Positions 6,467-14,473 of a stretch of DNA of 64,000 nt are shown piece by piece. The stretch spans positions 5,208,001 through 5,272,000 of the forward strand of contig CP143430.1 of the NCBI GenBank assembly GCA_039636795.1. The letters are read 5' to 3'. The translations under genes were made by a program, and so were the position numbers. The stretch is from Micrococcaceae bacterium Sec5.1 (lineage in GTDB: Bacteria > Actinomycetota > Actinomycetes > Actinomycetales > Micrococcaceae). The notes under the pieces are model-generated. The model was not told where the DNA came from. It saw only the letters and a list, made by a program, of their open reading frames with translations, and ran no database searches. Positions within the stretch are counted from its first letter, which is position 1. Each line of letters begins with the position of its first letter.

Positions 6467-8521
6467 ATGGCAAGCATTGGGGAGATTGTGGCGCGACGGG
6501 CAGCGATGTCTGGTGCCACGTTGCGCCCCCGAAGAGTTCCCCGAGCAAGCCACACCGTTCCTGCCAACGAGATGGCGGCCCATGAAAGCCCGACGGCGGT
6601 AGTCACCGATTCGGACAACCCCAGGGGCATTTGGCTGCTTCGCGGCATTGAACCAGAGCCCGTCTCTGAGCCTGATGAAGTGGACCGTGAAGTCGAGCTG
6701 GTCCGCGGCGTTGAACCGCAATCCTTCGCCCCCATTGATGAAGTGGACCGTGAAGTCGAGCTGGTTCGCGGCGTTGAACCGCAATCCTTCGCCCCCATTG
6801 GTGAAGTGGACCCTGAAATCGCTCCTGAAGTCGCCTCTGTTTCCCCGGGAACTGACGATTTCCCTAGGTTTAGCGTTTCCCACGGGCTTGACGGTGCGCT
6901 GGGACTTGAGGGTGCGCTGACTGAAAGCGTTGAGGCGTTGGAATCCCTGCGTTCCTTCACCGTAGGCGGTGCCCTGACATTCGGGTTCACCGAGGCCGCG
7001 GGGTTCGCCGGGCGGGTGGAGGAGATTGCCCGGACCGTGGAGTACCTGCAGGTCATCGCGGCGCACGCCGTGGAACGGACCCGCACGCAGGCCCAGCAGG
7101 CACGGCCCTCATCCGCGGCCGGCACGGGATGGCAGACAGGCTGGACCAACCCCGGAACCACCGCTTCGGACTCAGCCGGGGCTGTTGCTGGATCCGATGC
7201 TCCTGATGGATCCGCTACTACTGCGGGGCCAGGTGTTGTGGCTTCGGCAGTAGTTGTTACTGCGGCGGACGCTGGAGCGGTGGCCGAGGATGGCTACCGG
7301 AACGCCACGGAATTCCTCCGCGCGAGCCTGCGGATCAGCAAAAGCGAAGCCAACCGCCGCCTCGCCCTGGCCTCCCAGGTCCTCCCCCGGACCGGAATCG
7401 CCGGGCAACACATCCCGCCCCGCCGCGAAATCCTCGCCCAAGCCCTCGAAACCACACAGATACCCACCCGGTCCGCGACCATCATCAGCAGCGCACTGGA
7501 AAATGTCCGGCTGCTCACCGATGACGACACCCTCACCCGGATGGAACACGCCCTCACCGCCACAGCCATTGAATCCGACCCGGACTTCGTCACCAAAATG
7601 GCTAAACGCTGGGTCGATTCGATCGACCAAGACGGTCCCGAACCGTCCGAGGAAGTTCTCCGCCAACTCCAAGGCGCGTTCTTCCGCCGCCGACGCCGCC
7701 ACGGGCTCCACCACATCGAAATCTTCGCCACCGCCGAACAATACGAAACCCTCACCACCGCCATGAACGTCGCCACCAACCCCCGACTCACCACCGGAGA
7801 CAGCAACATCAATGGCGAGGGCGGCGGGACGAACAATGCCACCGGCGAAGGCGACGAGAGCGGTGACGGGAGCGGCGGCGGTAACAACGAGGCCACCGGG
7901 CACAACGAAACCACGGGCCCGGATCTGGACCGGCGTTCCCGGCCCATGAAACTCCTCGACGGACTCGTCGGAGCCTGTGCCGTCGCGATGACCACCGGGA
8001 AACTGCCAGCCAACGGCGGACTCCGACCCCAACTCACCCTCACCATCGACGAACGCGACCTCTTCGAACGACGCAACGACCATCAACGACTCAGCACCGG
8101 GACAGCAACGTTCCTGGGTCCGATGCACCCCAACACCATCCGCAAAATCGCCTGCGACGCCGACATCCTTCCCGTCCTGCTCGGCAGCGACTCCCGCGTC
8201 CTGGACATCGGCCGGACCACCCGGGTCTTCCCGCCGCACATCCGCAAAGCCATCACCGCCCGTGACGGCGGCTGCGCGTTCCCCGACTGCACCATGCCCG
8301 CCCCCTGGTGCGAAGCCCACCACATCACCTACTGGTCACACGGCGGCACCACAGGAACCGAGAACGGCACCCTGCTCTGCAGCCACCACCACGGCGTCAT
8401 CCACAAAGAACAGTGGAGGATCGACATGACCACCGGCGTGCCCTGGTTCACCCCACCACCACACATCGACCCCAAACAAACACCCCGACGCAACCACCAC
8501 CACACACCCCTCAGAACATAG
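6467..8521 (+). CDS. DUF222 / HNH endonuclease domain protein (13E12 type)
   Basis: A 684-residue protein. About 180 low-complexity acidic residues come first, containing a 21-residue duplication (EVDREVELVRGVEPQSFAPI). The DUF222 domain follows (YRNATEFLRASLRISKSEANRR and helices), then a Gly/Asn-rich linker near residue 460. The C-terminal HNH nuclease fold includes DGGCAFPDC, CEAHHITYWSHGG and LCSHHHGVIHKEQW with its zinc Cys and catalytic His. Actinobacteria carry many paralogues, including the 13E12 repeat proteins of Mycobacterium tuberculosis. Their role is unsettled; DNA cleavage is inferred from the HNH motif only. Confidence 0.9.
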   Translation: MASIGEIVARRAAMSGATLRPRRVPRASHTVPANEMAAHESPTAVVTDSDNPRGIWLLRGIEPEPVSEPDEVDREVELVRGVEPQSFAPIDEVDREVELVRGVEPQSFAPIGEVDPEIAPEVASVSPGTDDFPRFSVSHGLDGALGLEGALTESVEALESLRSFTVGGALTFGFTEAAGFAGRVEEIARTVEYLQVIAAHAVERTRTQAQQARPSSAAGTGWQTGWTNPGTTASDSAGAVAGSDAPDGSATTAGPGVVASAVVVTAADAGAVAEDGYRNATEFLRASLRISKSEANRRLALASQVLPRTGIAGQHIPPRREILAQALETTQIPTRSATIISSALENVRLLTDDDTLTRMEHALTATAIESDPDFVTKMAKRWVDSIDQDGPEPSEEVLRQLQGAFFRRRRRHGLHHIEIFATAEQYETLTTAMNVATNPRLTTGDSNINGEGGGTNNATGEGDESGDGSGGGNNEATGHNETTGPDLDRRSRPMKLLDGLVGACAVAMTTGKLPANGGLRPQLTLTIDERDLFERRNDHQRLSTGTATFLGPMHPNTIRKIACDADILPVLLGSDSRVLDIGRTTRVFPPHIRKAITARDGGCAFPDCTMPAPWCEAHHITYWSHGGTTGTENGTLLCSHHHGVIHKEQWRIDMTTGVPWFTPPPHIDPKQTPRRNHHHTPLRT
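6674..6824 (+). repeat. 63-bp in-frame tandem repeat inside the DUF222-HNH gene
   Basis: The units at 6674-6736 and 6737-6799 differ at one base, and a third decayed partial copy starts at 6800 (GGTGAAGTGGACC). Each unit encodes 21 residues, so copy-number change would keep the frame. Near-identity suggests a recent duplication. Confidence 0.85.
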
Positions 8522-8589
8522 GAGTGTGTCGCGTTCAATTGCGCCCCGGCTGCCTCGCTAAACAGCAGTGGCTATCTAACTGACGCCAA

Positions 8590-8730
8590 AAGCTCACAGC
8601 CGAAGGTGACAGCCCGAAGGCGACTGACCGAAGTGACAGCGCGCCGTCGAGCGCTCGTAAACTAAGCCCCGGACGTAAGCTGTGCCCCGGACGTAAGCTG
8701 AGCCGCGGCACTAAACTCAGCCGCGGCGGG
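8590..8730. repeat. Decayed short tandem repeats behind pobA
   Basis: The 212-bp gap between the HNH gene and pobA has no gene. It holds two exact 18-bp units GCCCCGGACGTAAGCTG(T/A) at 8666-8683 and 8684-8701, a diverged unit GCCGCGGCACTAAACTCA at 8702-8719 and a partial one after it. Upstream, related CCGAAG-GTGACAG words recur between 8600 and 8640. It looks like slippage-prone sequence at the 3' end of pobA. No terminator hairpin is obvious. Confidence 0.6.
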
Positions 8731-8733
8731 CCC

Positions 8734-9921
8734 TCACCGCGACGTCGGCCAGCCCGTGTATGACTCTGCCAAGTACGCCTTGGCGTGCTCGGACGAGACC
8801 ACGGAATGCAGCTCGCCGAGCTGGCGGGCGCGGTCAAAGTCGTCTGCGCCGGGAACGGTATGCAGCATGGAGGTCATCCAGTAAGAGAAATGCTGGGCCT
8901 TCCACACACGGTCCAGGGCGCGATCGCTGTAGGAATCCAGCAGTGCGGTGGAACCGGTGGAGTAGAAGGAGTCCAAGCCTTCGAACAGCACCTTCACGTC
9001 GTGTATCGCGAGGTTAAGGCCCTTGGCGCCGGTGGGCGGAACGGTGTGTGCGGCATCGCCGGCAAGGAAAAGATTGCCGTGGCGCATAGGAGTGTGAACG
9101 AAGCTTCGGAACGGCAGGACCATCTTTTCCAGGACAGGGCCTTCGTTGAGCTCAAAGCCGTTGCCGTTTACACGTTTGCGCAATTCGGACCAGATGCGTT
9201 CATCGTCCCAGTCGGCCACGTTTTCCTTGGGGTCGCACTGGAAGTACATGCGCTGTACTGTCTCGGTTCTCTGGCTGATCAAGGCAAAACCGTGCTCGGA
9301 GTTTGCATAGATCAGTTCGTCAGAGCTGCGCGGAGCCTGGGCCAGGATACCGAACCAAGCGAACGGGTATTCGTGGAAGAACCACTTCCGGTTGGCTTCG
9401 GGGATCTGGAAGCGGCAGTGGCTCCGGGACCCATCAGCGCCAACGAGGAAGTCGGCCTGAATCTCGAACTCGTGGCCCTCCGAGTCAGTGAACCAGACTT
9501 TCGGCTGACCCTCGAGATCGTGAACCGTGGTGTCTGTGACGCTGTACCGAACGTCGCCACCGTCGGCCTCGCGCCGTGCGGCGAGGTCGGCGAACACGTC
9601 CGTTTGCGGGTACAACCATACGGACTCACCAACCAACTCTTTGAAGTTGATGCGGTGACTTTCGCCGTTGAATCGCAACTCGATGCCATCGTGCCGGTCA
9701 CCTTCGCGCAGCACCCGGTCTGAGACGCCGGAGTCCACCAGCAGGTTGACAGTGCCATGTTCCAGGATGCCGGCGCGAACAGTTTGGTGGATCTGTTCGC
9801 GGCTGCGGACCTCCACCACCACGGATTCGATGCCTTGCTTGGCCAGCAAGTGGGAGAGCATGAGCCCGGCCGGTCCTGCGCCCATGATGGCGACTTGAGT
9901 AGTAACGGTAGTGCGTGCCAT
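8734..9921 (-). CDS. pobA: 4-hydroxybenzoate 3-monooxygenase
   Basis: A flavoprotein hydroxylase that converts 4-hydroxybenzoate to protocatechuate with NAD(P)H and oxygen, feeding the beta-ketoadipate pathway. The 395 residues match the family length. The FAD-binding GAGPAG is at residues 14-19, the mid-protein motif is VGADGSRS, and FLAGDAAHTVPPTGAKGLNLA is the second FAD motif. A 15-bp palindrome lies upstream at 10009-10023, and the adjacent IclR gene probably controls it. The protocatechuate genes themselves are not in this window. Confidence 0.95.
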   Translation of the reverse strand: MARTTVTTQVAIMGAGPAGLMLSHLLAKQGIESVVVEVRSREQIHQTVRAGILEHGTVNLLVDSGVSDRVLREGDRHDGIELRFNGESHRINFKELVGESVWLYPQTDVFADLAARREADGGDVRYSVTDTTVHDLEGQPKVWFTDSEGHEFEIQADFLVGADGSRSHCRFQIPEANRKWFFHEYPFAWFGILAQAPRSSDELIYANSEHGFALISQRTETVQRMYFQCDPKENVADWDDERIWSELRKRVNGNGFELNEGPVLEKMVLPFRSFVHTPMRHGNLFLAGDAAHTVPPTGAKGLNLAIHDVKVLFEGLDSFYSTGSTALLDSYSDRALDRVWKAQHFSYWMTSMLHTVPGADDFDRARQLGELHSVVSSEHAKAYLAESYTGWPTSR

Positions 9922-10008
9922 GGTGTTCCTCGCTTCGTTGCGGTCCCGCTGGGACGGGATGAGCCTGGAATCAGTGTGGCGCGTGCCGGGTGACCGACGT
10001 TACATGGA

Positions 10009-10023
10009 TTCCGTTCAACGGAA
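10009..10023. promoter_or_regulatory. Candidate IclR-family operator upstream of pobA
   Basis: TTCCGTTCAACGGAA is a perfect 15-bp palindrome with one central base, 88 bp upstream of the pobA start. A diverged copy with the same spacing (TTCCATTCAATGGTA) lies at 10834-10848 in the promoter gap between the IclR gene and the transporter. Short palindromes of this type are typical IclR-family sites. Confidence 0.6.
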
Positions 10024-10030
10024 ACCCATA

Positions 10031-10771
10031 TCAATCCCTAAGTTGTCTGCCTATGCCCCGGGCAGCGGTCTGTAGCGCCGGAACGAGGGCCTGCAGCCGC
10101 ATCTCAGCCAAGGGCACCACCACGCCAAGGGCCGCTACAGAGCGCCGCTTGCCGTTCATCACCGGCACCGCGATACCCCAGGTGTCCGGATCAACGACGC
10201 CCGCCAGTTGCGCATAGCCCAGCTGCGCGGCCTCCGCCAACAGGTGCCGTACGACGTCGGAAGTCACCTTTCCAGCCGGGTCATGGAACTGTTCGAGGTA
10301 CTCCGCCTGCAAGTCTCGGGACTGGTGTGCCATCAGCGCAAGGCCGGCGGAGGAAATGTGGACCGGCATTCGACCGGCGACGCGTGCTCGATTGGCAACC
10401 GAGCCACGACGCGAAAGTCGCTCCACGAACAGCGCCTCCCAGCCCTCAAGCACTGCGAGGTTTACGTTCTGGTTCAAGACTTGCTGAATATCCTCCATGA
10501 AGGGCATGGCCGCTTGGCGGAGTGCGAGCGTGGGCGAATTTCTGTTGACGAGTTCCCACAATCGGAGCCCGAGCCGAACGTTCCCGCCAGCACCAAGTTC
10601 CAGCAAGCCATGCTCGGAGAGTTGCCGGACCAGCCGGTGGGCGGACGACAACGGGAGGCCGGACCTATCGGCGAGTTCGCTCAGTTGCAGCGAGGCGGCG
10701 CCTTCGGGGAAGGCTTCAATCACCCGAACTACGCGATCCACCACAGAGTCGCCAGATGCTGAGTTGGCCAC
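10031..10771 (-). CDS. IclR-family regulator of 4-hydroxybenzoate genes
   Basis: A 246-residue protein from GTG 10771. The N-terminal winged helix (VVDRVVRVIEAFPEGAASLQ, LADRSGLPLSSAHRLVRQL) is followed by the IclR effector-binding domain (GWEALFVERLSRRG, HISSAGLALMAHQS, WGIAVPVMNGKRRSVAALGVV). It lies between pobA and the divergent aromatic-acid transporter, so it most likely senses 4-hydroxybenzoate or protocatechuate, like PobR/PcaR. Whether it activates or represses cannot be read from sequence. Confidence 0.9.
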   Translation of the reverse strand: MANSASGDSVVDRVVRVIEAFPEGAASLQLSELADRSGLPLSSAHRLVRQLSEHGLLELGAGGNVRLGLRLWELVNRNSPTLALRQAAMPFMEDIQQVLNQNVNLAVLEGWEALFVERLSRRGSVANRARVAGRMPVHISSAGLALMAHQSRDLQAEYLEQFHDPAGKVTSDVVRHLLAEAAQLGYAQLAGVVDPDTWGIAVPVMNGKRRSVAALGVVVPLAEMRLQALVPALQTAARGIGRQLRD

Positions 10772-10833
10772 GATGCGCTCCTTGCTGCTGTTCCTATGTC
10801 AGACGCCTCTTCTACCAAACGTCAGTGCGCGTC

Positions 10834-10848
10834 TTCCATTCAATGGTA
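10834..10848. promoter_or_regulatory. Second candidate IclR operator, iclR-pcaK divergent promoter
   Basis: TTCCATTCAATGGTA has the same architecture as the perfect palindrome at 10009-10023 (arms of seven around a central C, one arm mismatch). It is flanked by a wider inverted repeat TTCTACCA (10810-10817) and TGGTAGAA (10844-10851). It is placed to control both the regulator gene and the transporter. Confidence 0.5.
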
Positions 10849-10948
10849 GAACGTGCTTCAGGTTACTCCCGTCGGTGATACAACTCTCATAACTGACCGG
10901 CCGTTCTGCTGGCCACATCCACTCTCAAGACGAACTCCCGAGGACACT

Positions 10949-12217
10949 ATGCCAACGATGCCATCTGCCCGCCGCTCCCAATGGCCAGTCTGGCTTTGCT
11001 GGCTAGCCATGGTCTTGGACGGCTTCGACCTGGTGGTCCTGGGGACGGTGATTCCAACGCTCATCAAGACCGGCGACATAGGCTTTGACGCCGTTGGAGC
11101 TACCTTCGCTGCAACTATCTCCTTGGTAGGCGTGGGACTCGGCGCCCTGTTTATCGCTCCGCTGTCCGATAAGTTCGGCCGACGGAAGCTCTTGATCGCC
11201 TGCGTAGCGGGCTTCTCACTCTTCACAATCGGAGTCGCTTTCGCACCCAACGTGGCGGTCTTCTCGATCCTGCGCCTTCTGGCAGGCCTTGGGCTCGGCG
11301 CTTGCCTTCCCGCCGCCCTCGCGTACATGAACGACTACGCACCGGCAGGATCAGCCGGAAAGTCGACCACGCGGACCATGACCGGATACCACGTGGGCGC
11401 CGTTGCGACAGCGTTCCTGGCCATCCTCGTGGTCCCCAACTGGCGCCTCATGTTTATCATTGGCGGCATCGCAGGGCTGGCGCTCCTTCCATTCCTGTGG
11501 GCAAAACTGCCGGAGTCGCTCCCCGAAGCAGCCCCCGTCAAGGTGGACGAAACGACAAAGGCGGCACCCGGCGTCGTGCCTTCCACTGGCGGCAAGCAAA
11601 AGACCGGGTTCCGCGATCTCCTGCAAAAGCCGTATCCGCTGGTGGCCGTGGGAATTGGCCTCGCGTCGTTCATGGGATTGTTGCTGGTTTATGGCTTGAA
11701 CACGTGGTTGCCGCAGTTGATGGCAGCTGCGGGTTACACCGTGAGCACAGGCCTGACGCTGCTGCTGGTCCTCAACCTCGGCGCCGTGGCCGGGCTGGTT
11801 TTAGCCGGAATTCTTGCCGACCGGCATGGAACCAAGAAGATAGTGCTGCTGTGGTTCGGGCTTTCAGCAGTGTTCCTGGCCGTCCTCAGCGTAAAGATCC
11901 AGAGTGAGTTCCTGCTCAACGCCGCGGTGTTTGTCACCGGCGTCTTCGTCTTCAGCTCGCAGGTTCTGGTCTATGCATGGGTCAGTCAGCTGTTTCCGCC
12001 GCGACTCCGGGGAACCGCACTCGGGTTCGCTGCCGGCGTCGGACGCCTTGGCGCGATCGTTGGTCCTGCCGTGACTGGAACACTGGTGGCCGCAAACATT
12101 GCCTATCCCGCCGGCTTCTACGTGTTCGCCGCAGCGGGACTCTTGGCTGTCACAGCACTGCTCCTGGTGCCTCATCAGGTCAAAAGTCCTGAACCCGTGC
12201 CAGCGGGAGAACGGTAA
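10949..12217 (+). CDS. pcaK: Aromatic acid:H+ symporter (AAHS family), PcaK-like
   Basis: A 422-residue MFS transporter with twelve helices. Helix 1 contains the AAHS signature DGFDLVVLGTVIPTL, and the loop GALFIAPLSDKFGRRKLLI carries the MFS motif A. GAGGA lies 5 nt before ATG 10949; the upstream in-frame extension to 10853 looks non-coding. It is divergent from the IclR gene and close to pobA, so 4-hydroxybenzoate or protocatechuate uptake is the likely role. Confidence 0.88.
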   Translation: MPTMPSARRSQWPVWLCWLAMVLDGFDLVVLGTVIPTLIKTGDIGFDAVGATFAATISLVGVGLGALFIAPLSDKFGRRKLLIACVAGFSLFTIGVAFAPNVAVFSILRLLAGLGLGACLPAALAYMNDYAPAGSAGKSTTRTMTGYHVGAVATAFLAILVVPNWRLMFIIGGIAGLALLPFLWAKLPESLPEAAPVKVDETTKAAPGVVPSTGGKQKTGFRDLLQKPYPLVAVGIGLASFMGLLLVYGLNTWLPQLMAAAGYTVSTGLTLLLVLNLGAVAGLVLAGILADRHGTKKIVLLWFGLSAVFLAVLSVKIQSEFLLNAAVFVTGVFVFSSQVLVYAWVSQLFPPRLRGTALGFAAGVGRLGAIVGPAVTGTLVAANIAYPAGFYVFAAAGLLAVTALLLVPHQVKSPEPVPAGER

Positions 12218-12231
12218 CCGCCGGTACGACG

Positions 12232-12654
12232 CTAAGTGCTCCGCTGTCCCTCCAGCTTTCCGGACTGTGGGTGAAGCGACTCGCGGGCCTTGCCCAACAG
12301 CTGCGGTCCGGCCGCGTAGCAGCGATCGGTATATTGACGGAGCGCCGGAAGTGCCTGGACGGCGTAGTCGAAGTGTTCCTCACGGATCATCGACTCGATG
12401 GCCTTGCACTGGTCCTCAGTCTCAAGCGCGCCCACCATTGCCGAGGAGATCTTGAGGCTCAGCACAGCATCCATGCTGGCATCGGCGTCGTGTTGGCAGA
12501 GGCCGTTCGAGATCCTCAGGAGCCTGCCCGGCAACATCGAAAGGTAAGTGGAGAGGAAACGCAACGCCGGGGTGGGGTCTCCCATTTCATCGGCCAGGGC
12601 CTGCAACCTGCACGGTTCCAGAGCCGGAACCTGACCGTCTGCCTCGTCAGTCAT
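12232..12654 (-). CDS. Hpt-domain-like protein lacking the phospho-histidine
   Basis: A 140-residue all-helical protein. The segment DAVLSLKISSAMVGA (residues 62-76) aligns with the Hpt core pattern AHxLKGxSANLGA, but Leu65 stands where the phosphorylated His should be. It therefore cannot be a normal phosphotransfer protein and may bind a response regulator or kinase without phosphate transfer. Its ATG lies inside the end of the signal peptidase gene (8-bp overlap), so translation is probably coupled. No other two-component gene is nearby. Confidence 0.65.
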   Translation of the reverse strand: MTDEADGQVPALEPCRLQALADEMGDPTPALRFLSTYLSMLPGRLLRISNGLCQHDADASMDAVLSLKISSAMVGALETEDQCKAIESMIREEHFDYAVQALPALRQYTDRCYAAGPQLLGKARESLHPQSGKLEGQRST

Positions 12655-13399
12655 GGCTGGCTGCTTGTGGCTGCGCGGTGTCTTCCAACGTCGACTTGCT
12701 GGGGTCCTTACTCCAGATGGAGGCGAGCATCCCGATGACCAGGATCCCGGGCGCTCCATACATCAGGATGTTCAGGACGAGCGGTTCACGGAGGGCACGA
12801 ATGGCATTCCCGACGTAAGGGATGGTTGCGATCTGCTTATCCACCGTTTTGCCCTGCAGGGTGGCGATCCATGGATCGATGCCATTATTCGCGTCGCCCT
12901 TGGTCTGGACGGCTACGCTGCCATCGGCTGTAGTGGTGATCTCAGTGATGCGATGCGTCTCCACCCGCTGGTCTTCAACGGGGATGTGGTAGGTGATGAT
13001 GTCGCCCACCTTGAGGTCGACGATCGGCGTCGGAACGGTCACGACGACGTCGCCCGGGTTGATCAACGGCGCCATCGACCCTGTCAGCATCGTGGAGGTT
13101 TGGTAGCCCAGGATTCGCGGACCGATCGCCAGCAAGAGGAAAACCAAGGCCGCCACGGCCAGCATGGTGAAACCGAGGAATTTCATCGTCTTAGCAGCGA
13201 TACGGCGGAACGCACCCGGGGCCGCGGCGGCTTTGGCTGGAATCGCGGCTTTGGCGGGGGTCTCGACGGCGGTTGTCGCGGGTGCCGCTGTGGGCTGCTT
13301 CACCCCGGCGGTGGCTAAAGTCATTGACGTCTTTGCAGGCTTTGCGGCTGAACGCCGGCCCTTGAGGGCGGCTCCGCTGATGCTGGTCAGTGCGCTCAT
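12647..13399 (-). CDS. sipW: Signal peptidase I, SipW/ER type
   Basis: A 250-residue membrane protease. After about 70 Ala/Thr/Lys-rich residues comes one membrane helix (about 73-93). The catalytic block TGSMAPLINPGDVV follows with Ser108, then VGDIITYHIP, and ETHRI with His149 in place of the bacterial Lys, which defines the archaeal/ER-type SipW group. A second helix lies near the C-terminus (about 210-230). SipW enzymes process TasA/camelysin-like precursors, and one is encoded just upstream. It may also serve the exported proteins at 22.5-25.7 kb, which have no peptidase of their own. Confidence 0.9.
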   Translation of the reverse strand: MSALTSISGAALKGRRSAAKPAKTSMTLATAGVKQPTAAPATTAVETPAKAAIPAKAAAAPGAFRRIAAKTMKFLGFTMLAVAALVFLLLAIGPRILGYQTSTMLTGSMAPLINPGDVVVTVPTPIVDLKVGDIITYHIPVEDQRVETHRITEITTTADGSVAVQTKGDANNGIDPWIATLQGKTVDKQIATIPYVGNAIRALREPLVLNILMYGAPGILVIGMLASIWSKDPSKSTLEDTAQPQAASHD

Positions 13400-13507
13400 G
13401 GTCCTGGCGTTCCTTCCTGTGTTGGTGATCTTCTGTTCGAGTCTGGGCTATCTGGCTCAGGTTTCCTGCCGGAAAGCCTCAAGTCTGGCTCAGGAAATAC
13501 CGGCGGA

Positions 13508-13596
13508 CCTGATCGGGCAGGGGGGCGCCCGACCAGGCCCGGCGGGGCTCTGTGGTGATGCTTGAGGTGGTGATGCTTGAGGTGGTGATTCTTGCT
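13508..13596 (-). other. Hairpin plus 15-bp tandem repeats between the exported protein and sipW
   Basis: The gap of 217 bp holds three 15-bp units GTGGTGATGCTTGAG (13552-13566, 13567-13581, and a diverged copy to 13596) and an inverted repeat CCTGATCGGGC / GCCCGACCAGG (13508-13518, 13527-13537). A direct repeat TCTGGCTCAGG also occurs at 13446-13456 and 13483-13493. In the transcript this lies directly after the exported-protein stop. It could act as a partial terminator that keeps the peptidase low relative to its substrate. Confidence 0.45.
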
Positions 13597-13616
13597 CTGG
13601 TGTTACAGGGCTGGCG

Positions 13617-14222
13617 CTACTTGATGGTTTCGGTGCGCTGGGTGCCGGTGAAGGCGAAGGCGATGGTGCTCGTGGCGCCCTGGAAGGTGTCGTTGGCCGT
13701 GGTGGGGAACGCGGTGGTGACCTTGAGGTAGTCGGTTTTGGCCGAGGTAAGGGCGGTCAGGTTGTTCAGGACCTTGTTCGCGGTGATCACCGGGGCGGCG
13801 GCCATGACCGTGGTCTTCGTGCCCGTGCAGGTGTAGGGGGCTGCGGCGCCGGTCCAGGCGACCGAGCAGTTCTCGATGGTCAGCTGCAGGCCGTTGGTCA
13901 CATCCGTGGTGAGCAGTGAGGCGGTGGCCCCGGCGGAGGTCGTGAGGGTGACGTTGTTCAGGTCCGAGTTGCCGGTGTTGGCCAAGGTGACGAGCTTTTC
14001 GACTTTGTCTCCGGGCAGCAGGCCCGCGACGGGGACATTGAGAGTGTTGTTCGCTCCGGTGCCCAGGGCGATGGTGACGGTGCCGGCGGTGACTTGCTGA
14101 CTGGCCGAGGTGGAGGAAGTGAACGCGCCGTAGGTTCCCATGCCGGCGACCGCGGCTGCGGTGCCGAGCAGTGCGACGGAAGCGAGGACCTTGCCGGAGG
14201 TGGTCTTGAGGCTGATGGCCAT
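13617..14222 (-). CDS. TasA/camelysin-like exported protein with SipW-type signal
   Basis: A 201-residue protein from ATG 14222. The N-terminus is a Lys-led hydrophobic signal ending GMGTYGAFTSSTSASQQVTAGTVTIAL, the pattern of alternate (SipW-dependent) signal peptides of the TasA/CalY family, in which cleavage falls before the F/W-T/S segment. The mature part is Thr/Ala/Asn-rich beta sequence with one Cys pair (ENCSV, YTCTG). It lies just upstream of the SipW-type peptidase gene. In Bacillus such proteins polymerise into biofilm fibres; here a fibre or surface role is inferred. Confidence 0.8.
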   Translation of the reverse strand: MAISLKTTSGKVLASVALLGTAAAVAGMGTYGAFTSSTSASQQVTAGTVTIALGTGANNTLNVPVAGLLPGDKVEKLVTLANTGNSDLNNVTLTTSAGATASLLTTDVTNGLQLTIENCSVAWTGAAAPYTCTGTKTTVMAAAPVITANKVLNNLTALTSAKTDYLKVTTAFPTTANDTFQGATSTIAFAFTGTQRTETIK

Positions 14223-14316
14223 GGGAATCAGTGTCCTTTCGGGAGGCCACCGCTGCCGGCCGGCCATTTCATGTGCCGGCCCTGAGTGGCTGACAAGAAA
14301 CACTTTGCCGGGCCAG

Positions 14317-14369
14317 GATCAAGAACCACTCCTGCAATCCATCAACACTTGCTCAGGAAAAGATCAAGA
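14317..14369. promoter_or_regulatory. Repeated GATCAAGA words in the divergent promoter gap
   Basis: The 250-bp gap between the exported-protein gene and the divergent molybdoenzyme gene has GATCAAGA at 14317-14324 and 14362-14369 (45 bp apart), the second next to a T-run AGAGTATTTTTTCC. These could be regulator sites for either gene. A GC palindrome GGCCGGCC lies nearer the exported-protein start. No riboswitch is recognised. Confidence 0.3.
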
Positions 14370-14473
14370 GTATTTTTTCCTTTTCCCACCACATGGCAGG
14401 CGCTCTGGACTGATGATAAGCAACCTGATAATCCTGTAACGAGGGGAAAAGCCTAGATAAAGAGGTGGGATCA

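Noticed and set aside
13508..14300. Cyclic-di-GMP or other riboswitch before the TasA-like gene or sipW
   Set aside because: I looked for the known conserved cores and found only simple hairpins and direct repeats.
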